Shown: positions 7,961-18,872 of the stretch, piece by piece
How the letters are laid out: each line of letters opens with the position of its first letter
How positions within the stretch are numbered: the first letter of the stretch is position 1
DNA from: Flavobacterium sp. NG2
GTDB taxonomy: Bacteria; Bacteroidota; Bacteroidia; Flavobacteriales; Flavobacteriaceae
Assembly: GCF_034119845.1 (NCBI RefSeq)
Contig: NZ_CP139420.1
Location: forward strand, 474,001-538,000
Direction: 5' to 3'
Length of the DNA stretch: 64,000 bases
Notes under the pieces: generated by a model
Told to the model about the DNA's origin: nothing
The model's input: only the letters and a program-made list of their open reading frames with translations
Databases searched by the model: none
Position numbers and translations under genes: made by a program

Positions 7961-9622
7961 ATGTGCAAAATTATTTTCTTATTAGCCTTTGTATGTATTT
8001 CATGTAAATCCAAAGAAACGCCTACGACAAAAAAAACAACATCAATAAATTCCATAACTAACCAACGTCCCAATATTATTTTGATTATGGCTGATGATAT
8101 GGGGTTTTCAGATTTGGGTTGCTATGGAAGTGAGATACAAACACCTAATTTAGATGCCTTAGCAAATAATGGAATTCGATATACACAGTTTTACAACACC
8201 TCCAGATGTTGTCCTACTAGGACTTCATTATTAACGGGTTTGTATCCGCATCAAACCGGTTTAGGTTGGATGACCGTTGCTGATTTAGAAAGGCCAGGCT
8301 ATAGAGCCGAGATAAATACTAAGTGTGTTACAATTGGTGAAGTATTAAAAAAATCGGGCTATTCTACCTATATTTCTGGGAAATGGCATGTCAATAAAGA
8401 TGATGAATGCGAACAAGATAGCCCAAAACACAATTGGCCATTGCAAAGAGGTTTTGACCACTTTTTTGGAGTATTAAAAGGGCAATCCGATTATTTTAGT
8501 CCTGAAAACCTGTTCATGGATAATAAACAAATACAGTCCAAACAGCATTTTTATTTTACCGATGCTATAAATGATACTGCGACTAGCTTTATTGAGAATC
8601 ATCTAAAGACCAAAAAAAATCCGTTATTTCTATATGTCGCTCATGTGGCGCCTCATTGGCCATTGCATGCAAAACCTGAAGATATTAAAAAGTACCAAGG
8701 CTCTTATCTAAAAGGATGGGATGAATTACGCAAAGAGCGTTTCCACAAAATGCAGAAATTAGGAATTATTCCAGCTTCGGCTAAATTATCTGAAAAGGAT
8801 GCTGATATTCAAGATTGGGAATCACTTTCGGATGAAAAAAAAATAGAAATGGACAAACGAATGGCCATTTATGCAGCGCAAATAGACTGTATGGATCAGG
8901 GCATTGGAAGAATTATTCAAACCCTTAAAAAGAATAAGCAATTCGATAATACCATAATTCTATTTGTTTCAGACAATGGCGGCTGTTTGGAACCCATATC
9001 GAGGGGAAAAAGTAAAACAACAGTCGACTTAGGTACTAAAAAATCATTTGAAAGTTATGGAAAACCTTGGGCAAATACTAGTAATACTCCATTTAGAAAT
9101 TATAAAAAATGGCAACATGAAGGGGGAATTTCAACACCATTAATTGTGCATTGGCCTAAAGGAATCAAGTCAAAAGGAGTACTAAGAAGTCAAGTAGGAC
9201 ATGTCATAGACTTTATGCCTACGTTTCTGGAAGTGGCAAATGCAACCTACCCGAAAAAGTACAATGGTAACACAATTATCCCATTAGAAGGGAAAAGTTT
9301 AGTATCAAGCTTTAATAAAAACACAACTAATCAAAGAACCATTTACTTTGAGCATATTGGTAGTCAAGGTTTGCGTGATGGTGATTGGAAATTAGTATCT
9401 TTAGGAATCGAAACTTTTCCGTATCACAAAAAATGGGAACTGTATAATCTCAAAGATGACCGTTCTGAAATCAATGATTTGGCTTTAAAACATCCCACTA
9501 AAGTAAAAGAATTAGATGCAAAATGGAATGCTTGGGCAGAAAGAGCATATGTTTTGCCCTTAGACGGAAGATCTTGGAGCCAGAAAATAAAGAATCCACT
9601 AGGAGTGCAAACGGCTCCATAA
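7961..9622 (+). CDS. S1 family sulfatase (arylsulfatase A-like)
   Basis: A 553-residue sulfatase predicted to remove sulfate esters from sugar residues in the periplasm. The lipoprotein signal ends CISC. The metal-binding start reads IMADDMGFSDLGCYG. The formylglycine site is C-C-P-T-R with the modified Cys at residue 83, followed by TSLLTGLYPHQTG. SGKWHVN, VAPHWPLH and VSDNGG complete the active-site set. The motif set resembles SulfAtlas subfamily S1_4, assigned from memory of motifs and not from a search. It sits after a hairpin and 97 bases before a second sulfatase. Maturation needs a formylglycine-generating or anSME enzyme, which is not in this window. Confidence 0.9.
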   Translation: MCKIIFLLAFVCISCKSKETPTTKKTTSINSITNQRPNIILIMADDMGFSDLGCYGSEIQTPNLDALANNGIRYTQFYNTSRCCPTRTSLLTGLYPHQTGLGWMTVADLERPGYRAEINTKCVTIGEVLKKSGYSTYISGKWHVNKDDECEQDSPKHNWPLQRGFDHFFGVLKGQSDYFSPENLFMDNKQIQSKQHFYFTDAINDTATSFIENHLKTKKNPLFLYVAHVAPHWPLHAKPEDIKKYQGSYLKGWDELRKERFHKMQKLGIIPASAKLSEKDADIQDWESLSDEKKIEMDKRMAIYAAQIDCMDQGIGRIIQTLKKNKQFDNTIILFVSDNGGCLEPISRGKSKTTVDLGTKKSFESYGKPWANTSNTPFRNYKKWQHEGGISTPLIVHWPKGIKSKGVLRSQVGHVIDFMPTFLEVANATYPKKYNGNTIIPLEGKSLVSSFNKNTTNQRTIYFEHIGSQGLRDGDWKLVSLGIETFPYHKKWELYNLKDDRSEINDLALKHPTKVKELDAKWNAWAERAYVLPLDGRSWSQKIKNPLGVQTAP

Positions 9623-9719
9623 AAGTCTTTTAAAACAGGAATTACTTTTGCGAATATAGAAATTTTAATAAACCAAAAAAAAAATACAAAGTCTTAAAAA
9701 AAAAAAGAAAACTGAACTA

Positions 9720-11420
9720 ATGAAATACAATTTAACCCTCAGCATCTTATTCTCATTTGTTACTTTAAGTATGTGGCCACAAAAAACAACCAACAGCAAG
9801 CCAAATGTATTGATGATTTGCATTGATGACTTAAGAACAAATTTAGGGTGTTATGGAGACAAACAAGCCATAACGCCTAATATTGATGCTTTGTCCAAAC
9901 GCGGAGTTACTTTTTTGAATCATGAGGTTCAATTTGCCGTTTGTGGTCCATCAAGGTCTTGTTTGGCCACTAGTTTAATGCCTGAGGAAACGGGTGTTAT
10001 TGGTTTTAAACCCATACGAGCTAAACTAAAAGATGTGGTCTTTTTGCCTGAATATTTTAGAAACAATGGCTACACGACTGCTGCAGCAGGTAAAATTCAT
10101 GACCCTAGAACGGTAGGAAAAATAAACGAAAAAGGGGAGATTAAAGGGCGTGATGAAGATGAAGCTTCTTGGTCAATACCTTATATTTCACCTGTTGATA
10201 AAGTGGATGATCACGGATTGTCCATGAGTTTTGAAGATTTACCTGAGAAAGACTACATCGACGGTAATATCCGAAGTGAAGGAATTAAGTTGATGGAGCA
10301 ATTAGCGGCAAACAAAAAACCGTTCTTTTTGGCTATTGGGTTAAAAAAACCACACGAACCTTTTGTAGCACCAAAGAAATATTGGGACTTATATAATAAT
10401 ACCAAATTTGAACCAGCCAAAAACCAAAAAGCTCCTTTAGGAAGAGATGATTTAAAAACCTATACGATACAAGGTAAGGATATTAAAGACCATATCGATC
10501 CTGCAACAGGTTTAATAACTCTAGAGTATCAGGTAAAATTAAAACAAGGTTATTATGCAGCCACTTCTTTTGTTGATGCACAAGTAGGAATGATTTTAGA
10601 CAAAGTCAAAGAACTAAAATTGACTGATAATACTATTATCGTACTTTGGAGTGATCATGGTTTATTTTTGGGAGAACACGGTAGATGGAACAAACATTCT
10701 AATTTAGAAATTGCTTCATCATCCCCTTTGATTATTTACAATCCTGCAACTAAGAATGTAAGCGGAAAAACAACTGCACCAGTTTCAACCGTAGATTTAT
10801 ATCCTACTTTATGCGAATTAGCAGGTTTGAAAATTCCTGAGCAACCCTTAAATAATGATACAAATACAGGAAGACCTCTTAAGGGAAGAAGTATAGTGCC
10901 AATATTAAAAGATATTACAGCCAAAACTAAAATAGGCGCAATAACGGTGTACCAAGGACAAAGAGGAATGGGATATGGTTATAGATTACAAGACAAATAC
11001 CGTTATATTGAATGGGTGAAAAATGGTCAAGAAAATTTCTATGAATTATATGATTATGAAGTAGATCCTAACGAAACGGTAAATTTAGCCGCAATTGAAA
11101 GAGATAAGTACGAACCATTATTGCATAAATTTTCAAGAAACATCAGAAACTTAGGAGAGGCAGCTGGTTGTTTGGCTTTGTTAAAAACAAAACCTTTTGA
11201 GATGTCTGAAAAAAATAAAGACAAAATCTTAATTCGTGATGCTGATGCTGACGGAATTCCTGATGAGGTTGAAGGAGCGATTGATACTGATGGTGATGGA
11301 ATCATGAATTATCTCGATTTAGACTCTGATAATGACGGGGTTTTAGACAAAGAAGAAGGTTTGGGAGACAGAGACCAGGATGGGGTTTTAAATTATGTAG
11401 ATGCAAATGATAAAAAGTAA
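9720..11420 (+). CDS. Iduronate-2-sulfatase-like sulfatase with TSP3-like calcium-binding tail
   Basis: A 566-residue secreted S1 sulfatase. It has a signal peptide, the metal motif [13 protein letters not shown], and CGPSR with the formylglycine Cys at residue 75. GKIH replaces the GKWH of other subfamilies, and [17 protein letters not shown] and [19 protein letters not shown] follow, the pattern of iduronate-2-sulfatase/S1_7-like enzymes. About the last 60 residues are a run of Asp-rich repeats ([29 protein letters not shown]) that look like thrombospondin type 3 calcium-binding repeats, unusual for a sulfatase. It lies directly upstream of the sensor-regulator gene. A similar sulfatase core occurs at 24553 and 40394. 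Confidence 0.9.
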   Translation: MKYNLTLSILFSFVTLSMWPQKTTNSKPNVLMICIDDLRTNLGCYGDKQAITPNIDALSKRGVTFLNHEVQFAVCGPSRSCLATSLMPEETGVIGFKPIRAKLKDVVFLPEYFRNNGYTTAAAGKIHDPRTVGKINEKGEIKGRDEDEASWSIPYISPVDKVDDHGLSMSFEDLPEKDYIDGNIRSEGIKLMEQLAANKKPFFLAIGLKKPHEPFVAPKKYWDLYNNTKFEPAKNQKAPLGRDDLKTYTIQGKDIKDHIDPATGLITLEYQVKLKQGYYAATSFVDAQVGMILDKVKELKLTDNTIIVLWSDHGLFLGEHGRWNKHSNLEIASSSPLIIYNPATKNVSGKTTAPVSTVDLYPTLCELAGLKIPEQPLNNDTNTGRPLKGRSIVPILKDITAKTKIGAITVYQGQRGMGYGYRLQDKYRYIEWVKNGQENFYELYDYEVDPNETVNLAAIERDKYEPLLHKFSRNIRNLGEAAGCLALLKTKPFEMSEKNKDKILIRDADADGIPDEVEGAIDTDGDGIMNYLDLDSDNDGVLDKEEGLGDRDQDGVLNYVDANDKK

Positions 11421-11620
11421 AATGCTAATATTATTTGGCTTTTTATCATTTTTATAACATTATACAGTTTAAATTGCTAAATTTATACTCTATTGTTAAT
11501 AAAAAATTAATACGATAACTTTTATATGATAACTCGAAAGGGGCAAATTTTGATTTATCAATTAGAAATGTTTCAATGAAATTAGTTATCAGCAGATCCC
11601 CAAATCATACTAATAACATT

Positions 11621-14600
11621 ATGTTGAATATTAAATATCATATTTTATCAATTCTTAGTTTTGTCTTTTGTCAATTTTTGTTTGCGCAAAGCAATATAGA
11701 ATTTCAGCAATTAATAGGCGAAAATATTCCTATCCAAAGTATCACTTACGCAGTCAAGCAGGACAAAAATGGAAATCTTTGGATTGCCTCTGAGGAAGGG
11801 GTGTTGAAAAACAATTCTAGATTCTACAAAACGTATAATAATTACGACGGACTTCCTGAAAAACTAAACAATCGTATCACTCAATTATTTATTGACTCGA
11901 AACAACAAATTTGGATTGGTCTGGAAAATGACGTTTGCAAGTATGATAAAGATTTGGATGTTTTTAAAATTGTAAAATCAAATTCTAAAACGAATCCCTC
12001 CTCAGTCAAATGCATCACCGAAGATAATGAAGGAATAATTTGGATTGGAGCAGTAAACGGACTTTGGAAATACAATGCCAAAGCAGATACAATAGAATTA
12101 GTTGTTAAAATGTCGAACATCGATGCGTTGTACAGCTACAAGGAAAAACTCATTTTTGGCACTAGTGAAGGTTTGTTTTCGTACCTCCCTCATAAAAAAC
12201 AATTGCAAAAAATAGCACTTAATTCCTTGCCTAGCAATATCACTACTATCGCTTTTATTAATAATTCATTTGTAATTGGTACAAAAACAGGAAAAATTTT
12301 CAAAGGGAATCTTAGTTTGAATCAATTCCAATTAATTAATTTCAAAACAAATAATAACGGTCCCATAAAAGATATTCTTAAAACTTCCGCGCATACAATT
12401 TACATTGCGACGGATGGCGATGGATTGTACAAAGTAGATGACTCATTTAAAATAATCAGTCATTATAGAGAAGATGTTAATAATGAAAATTCCTTAGCAA
12501 GCAATGGGATTTATGACATTGAGTTAGGTAAAGAAAATATTTTGTGGATAGCTACTTACGGTGGTGGTATCAACTATATGGATTCTAATAAATTGCCTTT
12601 TCAAAAAATCCAACATCGAATTAATTCTAGCAACAGTATTGTTTCTAATTTTACAAGATCCATTTCCAAAGACCAAAATGGAAATCTATGGTTTGGAACA
12701 ACTAAGGGGATTAGCATTCTGAACAAGAAAAACAATAGTTGGCAACATTTGAATAATTTATCCCATAAAATTGAAGGGACTCAAGATGTTGTTCTTGCCT
12801 TTCAAGCTGATGGTGAATTTATGTGGGTTGGAACCTATAATAGTGGTTTGTTCAAAATAAATATCAATAGCTTAAAAGTGGAACACTATGACAAAGTTCA
12901 TACGAGAGTTTATACCATTTTTAAAGACTCAAAAGGGAATATTTGGGTAGGTGGAATTGATGGAAATGTAACGGCAATTAGTCCTCAAAATCAAATAAGC
13001 TCATACCCAATTCAAACTGTTAGGTCGATTATTGAAACCCGTGATGGTCATATTTTAGCAGCTGGTAAAAACGGAATTTACACCATTAATCCTTCAACCA
13101 AAGAGGTTAAGCTAATTGACCCGTTAAAGCCTAACAAAGAGATTTTAGCTTATTCGACAATTAATTCGGTTTATGAAACTAAGGACGAGAGGTTAGTAAT
13201 AGCAAGTAACGGTGATGGATTGGTTTTTTATAATCCTAAAAACAAGCAAATAAAAAAATTAACCATTGCCTCTGGAATGCCTTCGGATATTGTTCAAGGG
13301 ATTATTCCTGTCAATGATGCTAATTTTTGGGTGAGTACGACCAAAGGTCTAGCGCATATTTTGACAACTCCAAAGGACACCATCATTAATATTTTTGATA
13401 AAAAAGATGGATTGTCAAGCACGGAATATAATTATGGAAGTTATAAAAAAATCAGTGATAGTGTATTTGCATTTGGTGGAGTTGACGGGGTTACCTTGTT
13501 TAATCCGAATGCGATAAAAACTCAAAATTACAAGCCTAAGGTTGAATTTGAGCTATTTAAACTTTCGAATAAAGTCATCAATCCAGGGGACAAACCATTA
13601 TTGAAACACATCAATGAGACAAAATCGATTACTTTAAAGCACAATGAAAACTCCATTGAAATACGATTTACTGGAATTTCACATAGCTCCGCTTCAAAGG
13701 TTAAATATTCCTGGAAATTAGAAGGTTTTGACAAAGAATGGTCAACACCTAATTTACAAACCATAGCGACTTATACTAATTTAAGTCCGGGTCAATATAC
13801 TTTTAGAGTCAAAGCGTATAACAAATATTCCATTCCCGGAGAAGAGCGTGTGTTAAGTATTGAAATTCTTTCTCCTTGGTGGGCCACTAGCCTTGCTTAT
13901 GTATTTTATTTCTTTTTATTAATAGGGATTATTATTGCGATTATTCATTTTACCAGTGTCATCATTAAAAACAAAAATGCTGATGAACAAATTGATTTCT
14001 TCAATAATATTACCCACGAAATCAAAACACCATTAACCATCTTGATTGCATCATTGGATAATGTGACCGAAGGAAATGATTCTGGCGAGGAGTCTAAAAA
14101 AAGAATCAAAACCACAGTAAAAAGAATCAATTCCCTTTTTGAACAAATGCTTAATTTTCAAAAAGTAACTTCAACGGATAATCTAGCACTAGATGTTTCT
14201 AAAATAGAGGTCGAAAGACATATTCTTAAGAGGGTTAATAATTTTGCACCATTAACCGAAGAAAAAAACATTGAAATTATTGTAAACAATCAATGGGGTG
14301 ATTTACCGTATTATTTTGACAAAGATATTTTTGATAAAATTCTTTTAAACTTAATTTCAAATGCCATAAAGTACTCTCTTAAAGGTGGAAAGATTGTCAT
14401 CAATATTAAACAATCAGAAAGCAAAGAATTAAAAATCGAAATTTCAGATGATGGGATTGGGATTCCAAACGACCAGCAAAAATTCATTCTGAAACGCTAT
14501 TATAGAGCTCGAAATGTAGTCAATAGCCAAAGCCCTGGAACAGGTTTAGGATTGATGATGACTAAAAAATTATTAGAAAAAACAGGAGGCTCCATTAGTT

Positions 14601-15505
14601 TTGTTAGCGAAGAAAACAAAGGAACTACTTTTAGTGTCTTGCTGAAAAACCAAGAGCAAGAATACAATAAGAAAATGTCTTCTCTCCAAAACACACTCAA
14701 CATTGATGTGGTCAACGAGCAATTAGAAATTGATGAGTTTAGTGATAGTAAAATCCTAATTGTCGAAGACAACGACGAACTAAGAACGGTACTTGTAAAT
14801 ACTTTAGGCGTTTATTTTCAGATTTATGAGGCCCAAAACGGAAAAGAAGGATTAGAAAAAGCCTCGCAAATTTTCCCTGATTTGATTCTAACAGACCTTA
14901 TTATGCCTGAAATGGATGGTATGCAAATGGCACGTGAATTAAAAGACGATATCAATCTCAATCACATTCCAGTGATTATGCTTACTGTGTTGCAAAATTC
15001 AGAACAAAAACTAGAAAGTATTGAGACTGGAATTTCAGAATATATTGAAAAACCTATTGATACACAGTTTTTATTGGCTAAGATGATTAATATTTTAAAA
15101 TGGCAAAAAAAATTGAGAGATAAATACATACACGACACTGAAACAGATACTGCTTCTTTGTTTAGAAATAAAAATGATCAAGAGTTTTTAAAAAGCTTAG
15201 AAGAAAAAGTGCTAGAGAATATCGAAAACGAATTGTTTTCTGTTCATGATTTGTCAGGAAGTTTCAGCATGAGTAGAACTTCACTTTATATGAAACTTAA
15301 AAATTTAGTGGATTTGTCTCCACAAGATTTTATTATTCACACCAAGTTAAAATATGCCAAGAAACTCCTTATCGAAGGGGAACTTAGCATCAAAGAAGTA
15401 GCCTATCGTTCGGGATTTTCTAATCCAAAATACTTTAGTACCTCTTTCAAAAAATTCTACGACACCACCCCAAGCGCTTTTCTAGACAGCTTGAAGAAAG
15501 AATAA
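11621..15505 (+). CDS. Hybrid two-component system sensor/regulator (HTCS)
   Basis: The one-protein sensor and transcription activator expected to control this PUL. With the start at 11621 it has 1294 residues and a clean signal peptide (MLNIKYHILSIL to LFAQ). An ATG at 11576 would add 15 unlikely residues before the signal. In order: two sets of Reg_prop beta-propeller repeats (GNLWIAS, QIWIG, IIWIGAVNG, NLWFGTTKG), a Y_Y_Y domain before the membrane segment (about 752-778), a histidine kinase with phospho-His about 799 (THEIKTPL), and an ATPase domain (NLISNAIKYS, DDGIGIP, GTGLGL). A receiver domain follows with phospho-Asp about 1092 (LTDLIMPEMDG), then a C-terminal AraC-type HTH (about 1200-1294). 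It probably binds the two-box sites noted before susC and other genes. Confidence 0.95.
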   Translation: MLNIKYHILSILSFVFCQFLFAQSNIEFQQLIGENIPIQSITYAVKQDKNGNLWIASEEGVLKNNSRFYKTYNNYDGLPEKLNNRITQLFIDSKQQIWIGLENDVCKYDKDLDVFKIVKSNSKTNPSSVKCITEDNEGIIWIGAVNGLWKYNAKADTIELVVKMSNIDALYSYKEKLIFGTSEGLFSYLPHKKQLQKIALNSLPSNITTIAFINNSFVIGTKTGKIFKGNLSLNQFQLINFKTNNNGPIKDILKTSAHTIYIATDGDGLYKVDDSFKIISHYREDVNNENSLASNGIYDIELGKENILWIATYGGGINYMDSNKLPFQKIQHRINSSNSIVSNFTRSISKDQNGNLWFGTTKGISILNKKNNSWQHLNNLSHKIEGTQDVVLAFQADGEFMWVGTYNSGLFKININSLKVEHYDKVHTRVYTIFKDSKGNIWVGGIDGNVTAISPQNQISSYPIQTVRSIIETRDGHILAAGKNGIYTINPSTKEVKLIDPLKPNKEILAYSTINSVYETKDERLVIASNGDGLVFYNPKNKQIKKLTIASGMPSDIVQGIIPVNDANFWVSTTKGLAHILTTPKDTIINIFDKKDGLSSTEYNYGSYKKISDSVFAFGGVDGVTLFNPNAIKTQNYKPKVEFELFKLSNKVINPGDKPLLKHINETKSITLKHNENSIEIRFTGISHSSASKVKYSWKLEGFDKEWSTPNLQTIATYTNLSPGQYTFRVKAYNKYSIPGEERVLSIEILSPWWATSLAYVFYFFLLIGIIIAIIHFTSVIIKNKNADEQIDFFNNITHEIKTPLTILIASLDNVTEGNDSGEESKKRIKTTVKRINSLFEQMLNFQKVTSTDNLALDVSKIEVERHILKRVNNFAPLTEEKNIEIIVNNQWGDLPYYFDKDIFDKILLNLISNAIKYSLKGGKIVINIKQSESKELKIEISDDGIGIPNDQQKFILKRYYRARNVVNSQSPGTGLGLMMTKKLLEKTGGSISFVSEENKGTTFSVLLKNQEQEYNKKMSSLQNTLNIDVVNEQLEIDEFSDSKILIVEDNDELRTVLVNTLGVYFQIYEAQNGKEGLEKASQIFPDLILTDLIMPEMDGMQMARELKDDINLNHIPVIMLTVLQNSEQKLESIETGISEYIEKPIDTQFLLAKMINILKWQKKLRDKYIHDTETDTASLFRNKNDQEFLKSLEEKVLENIENELFSVHDLSGSFSMSRTSLYMKLKNLVDLSPQDFIIHTKLKYAKKLLIEGELSIKEVAYRSGFSNPKYFSTSFKKFYDTTPSAFLDSLKKE

Positions 15506-15612
15506 CCGTTTTTCAAGCCATCCTATTGTAATTACTTCATTTAGAACAGCAAAAATTTAATTTCGTTCATTTAATTACTGGTTTTTTTGTGAAATATCAT
15601 AGGGTTTGACGA

Positions 15613-15672
15613 TTATCAAACCTTTTATGATGTTTTTTGCAACCCCTGAGCGAGAGCAAATAACGAATTTAG
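15613..15672 (+). promoter_or_regulatory. Putative HTCS operator/promoter of susC
   Basis: Box 1 TTATCAAACCTT (15613-15624), then 14 bases, then box 2 GCAACCCC (15639-15646), then a TTTAG (-7-like) element at 15668, 55 bases from the start of box 1. The same order and spacing (55-56) recur before 36449, 38725 and 51047. Two C-rich half sites about 22-26 bases apart would suit an AraC-type dimer. This is a visual match, not a computed one. Confidence 0.55.
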
Positions 15673-15695
15673 CATAAACTTAATTAACACCAATT

Positions 15696-18600
15696 ATGAA
15701 CCAAACCAAATTACTGCTAATTTTATTTCTGTTGCCAACTTTAATGTTCGCACAAAAAACATTAAGAGGTACCGTTTTGGATGAGAACAAAATGCCTCTT
15801 CCAGGTGCTACAATTTTATTGAAAGGTACTACAAAAGGTACTACAACTAATCTTGATGGTGTTTTTTCCATCTCGATAGATAAAACACCATCTACAATTT
15901 CCATCAGTTATATAGGTTATAATACTAAAGAAATAAATGTATATAATCAAACTGAAATTCAAGTTGAATTAAAAGAAAGTAAAAACCAATTAGACGAAAT
16001 TGTTGTCATTGGTTATGGCTCTGTAAAAAAAGGAGATTTAACAGGCGCTGTTACTACAGTTAAAACTACAGATGATATTTCTCAAAATTCAAAGAGTATT
16101 GAGGACATTATTAAAGGTAGAGCTGCTGGGGTACAAGTTACAGCTAATGGCTCAGAACCAGGAGCACCTAATTCTATCAAAATTAGAGGGGTGAGTAGTT
16201 TAACAGGAAACTCTGAACCTTTGTATGTTATTGATGGAATTATTGTTAGTTCAGCTACTGAAGATACAGGAAATCCTTTAACTGGTTTTACATCTCCACA
16301 GGGAGGAGGAATTCCGGGAGTAAATCCAGCCGATATTGAAAGTGTAGAAATATTAAAAGATGCATCGGCAACGGCTATTTATGGTTCTAGGGCTGCAAAT
16401 GGTGTGGTTATCGTAACGACTAAAAAAGGTAAAAAAGGAAATGCTAAATTCAATTTCACTACCTCTTTAGGAATAGGGAATGTGGTACGCAACATTGAAG
16501 TTTTGAATACGAGAGATTATGCGGATTATCAAAACAATATGAAATTGGCTTTAGGTCAAGCAAAACCTTACGATATTATTGATGGTAAAGTGTATAACGC
16601 TGGAACAACTGAATTAATTAACGGTGTAAACTGGGCAGATGATACTTATAGAACATCGATTGTGAAGAAAAACAGATTATCGGCATCTGGGGGTGGTGAT
16701 AAAGGAAATTACTACATCTCTGGAGGATTTACATCTAATCAAGGAACTTTCCCGAATGCCTTAGCTAAAGCCACAGATTTTAACTTAAACCTAAATCAAG
16801 ATTTATCAGATAGGTTAAAATTAGGCGCGAAATTCTCGGCTAATTATACGCAATTAAACTCATCTAAAGGAGCTGATGAAAATGGTTCTACAAATAGTAG
16901 TATGGTACGCCAAGTATTACAGGCGGCACCTATTTTAAATCTAGCAGACAATAATCAAAACCAAGGCGATGTGAGTGACTTCCTTGATGGACCTCGTGCC
17001 TGGACAGCTGATTATGATGATAATGCAAAAGACATTCGAATATTAGGAGCCTTAACATTAGATTATAAAATATCAAAAGCGTTTAGTTATAGATTGCGTT
17101 TTGGTAGTGATTACAGATCTAAAGACAGAAGCTTTTGGTATGGAACCGCTTTGTTAAAAGGACGAAATGCAAATGGTTTAGCAGGTGTTTCTACGTTGGA
17201 TCGTTTTAGATATAATGTAGATAATACCTTGATGTACAAAAAGAATTTTAATAAGAATAATAAAATTGATGCTACCGCTGGATTTATCATTGATAAAACG
17301 AGTGTAAGAACCACACAATATTCAGGGTCAAATTTTGCTGACAAATCACTAAGAGCTGATGGTATTTCATTTGCAGGAATTAATACGCCTCTTATTGTTG
17401 ACAGTGAGTTCCCAAATTTAGCTTCCTTTATTGGACGTTTGAATTACACACTTTATAACAAATATTTATTTACTGGAACATTCAGAGCGGATGGTAGTAC
17501 AAAATTTGCTGAAGGTCAAAAATGGGGCTATTTCCCAGCTGTTTCCTTTGCTTGGAAAGTAAGTGAGGAATCTTTCTTAAAAGGAAATGAAACGCTTTCT
17601 AACTTAAAAGTTCGTTTAGGATACGGACAGGTAGGAAATCAAAACATCAATTCGTACAGGACGTTAAGCCTTTTGTCAAGACCTAATTCAGCACTAGCTG
17701 ATGCTAATGGGGGAAATTTAGTGGCTGTTGTACCGCCTAATTTAAGCAACACTGCACTGCAATGGGAAACAGCCATACAATACAATGCGGGAATTGATTT
17801 TGGTTTTTTCAAGGATCGTTTAACAGGAACTTTTGATGCTTACTACAAAACAAGTGCTGATCTTTTATTGAATGCAGATATTCCAGATTCATCAGGATTT
17901 GACCTTTTAACTACTAATAAGGGAAATATTGATAATAGAGGGGTGGAACTTTCTTTGAATGCAGATATTATTAAAAACAAAAACTTTAATTGGTCTGTTT
18001 TTGGAAATATTTCAGTGAATAGAAACAAAATTGGAACCTTAGGAACACTTCCAGCTGAATTTGGAAACTTAGGAAGAGTTGTTGCTTTTACAGGAGCGCA
18101 AATCTCTGGAGGGACTTACTTCAAGCAGCCTGCTAATATTTTCATCGAAGGCGAACAAGTAGGTTTGTTCTACGGATACCAAACCCAAGGGATTATTAGA
18201 ACAAATGAGCAATTAACCGCTACACCTTCAGGAAATCCATTGCAATACGGAGGTAGAGCTTTAAGAGTAGGAGATGTTTATTTTGTGGATCAAAATGGTG
18301 ATGGAAATATTGATGATAAGGATAAAACTATTATTGGAAATCCTAATCCTGAATTTACTTATGGTTTTGGTACTTCATTTGAATACAAGAATTTTTCAAT
18401 CAGTGCGATGTTTAATGGGGTTTATGGAAACCAAATTGCAAATGGAAATATCCTAGAATTAGGGTATGCTAATAACTCGACAAATAATGTGCTTGTTACT
18501 GCTTATAAAGATGCTTTTAATCCAGTAACCAATCCAAATGGTGCTTACCCTAATGTTGGTGTAGGCGGTTACGGAAACTACAATTATACAACTGATTTTA

Positions 18601-18860
18601 ATGACCGCCAAGTGGAGGACGGAAGCTTCTTAAGATTGAGTTATGTTACCTTAGGATATAATGTGCCTGTAAAAGATTTTGGGTTTATTGATAGTTTAAA
18701 ACTAACTTTTTCAGGACAAAATTTATGGTTGCTAACGAAATATTCTGGATTTGATCCAGAGGTAAATAGTTTTTCTTTTGACCCTACGAGGACTGGTATT
18801 GATTGGGGTTCTTTCCCAAATCAAAGAACATTCACTTTTGGTTTAAATGTAACTTTCTAA
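15696..18860 (+). CDS. susC: SusC-like TonB-dependent glycan importer
   Basis: A 1054-residue outer-membrane beta-barrel that imports oligosaccharides using TonB energy. After the signal peptide (ends MFAQ) comes a carboxypeptidase-regulatory-like domain (LRGTVLDENKMPLPGATILL), then the DEIVVIGYGSVKKGDLTGAV segment that opens the plug of SusC-type proteins. The plug follows (IRGVSSLTGNSEPLYVIDG, ILKDASATAIYGSRAANGVV), then the barrel, ending in an aromatic-terminated strand (FTFGLNVTF). It is followed 12 bases later by susD and is preceded by the clearest copy of the proposed regulator site. It is the only SusC in the window, so all import for this PUL probably runs through it. Confidence 0.96.
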   Translation: MNQTKLLLILFLLPTLMFAQKTLRGTVLDENKMPLPGATILLKGTTKGTTTNLDGVFSISIDKTPSTISISYIGYNTKEINVYNQTEIQVELKESKNQLDEIVVIGYGSVKKGDLTGAVTTVKTTDDISQNSKSIEDIIKGRAAGVQVTANGSEPGAPNSIKIRGVSSLTGNSEPLYVIDGIIVSSATEDTGNPLTGFTSPQGGGIPGVNPADIESVEILKDASATAIYGSRAANGVVIVTTKKGKKGNAKFNFTTSLGIGNVVRNIEVLNTRDYADYQNNMKLALGQAKPYDIIDGKVYNAGTTELINGVNWADDTYRTSIVKKNRLSASGGGDKGNYYISGGFTSNQGTFPNALAKATDFNLNLNQDLSDRLKLGAKFSANYTQLNSSKGADENGSTNSSMVRQVLQAAPILNLADNNQNQGDVSDFLDGPRAWTADYDDNAKDIRILGALTLDYKISKAFSYRLRFGSDYRSKDRSFWYGTALLKGRNANGLAGVSTLDRFRYNVDNTLMYKKNFNKNNKIDATAGFIIDKTSVRTTQYSGSNFADKSLRADGISFAGINTPLIVDSEFPNLASFIGRLNYTLYNKYLFTGTFRADGSTKFAEGQKWGYFPAVSFAWKVSEESFLKGNETLSNLKVRLGYGQVGNQNINSYRTLSLLSRPNSALADANGGNLVAVVPPNLSNTALQWETAIQYNAGIDFGFFKDRLTGTFDAYYKTSADLLLNADIPDSSGFDLLTTNKGNIDNRGVELSLNADIIKNKNFNWSVFGNISVNRNKIGTLGTLPAEFGNLGRVVAFTGAQISGGTYFKQPANIFIEGEQVGLFYGYQTQGIIRTNEQLTATPSGNPLQYGGRALRVGDVYFVDQNGDGNIDDKDKTIIGNPNPEFTYGFGTSFEYKNFSISAMFNGVYGNQIANGNILELGYANNSTNNVLVTAYKDAFNPVTNPNGAYPNVGVGGYGNYNYTTDFNDRQVEDGSFLRLSYVTLGYNVPVKDFGFIDSLKLTFSGQNLWLLTKYSGFDPEVNSFSFDPTRTGIDWGSFPNQRTFTFGLNVTF

Positions 18861-18872
18861 AAAACTCACACA

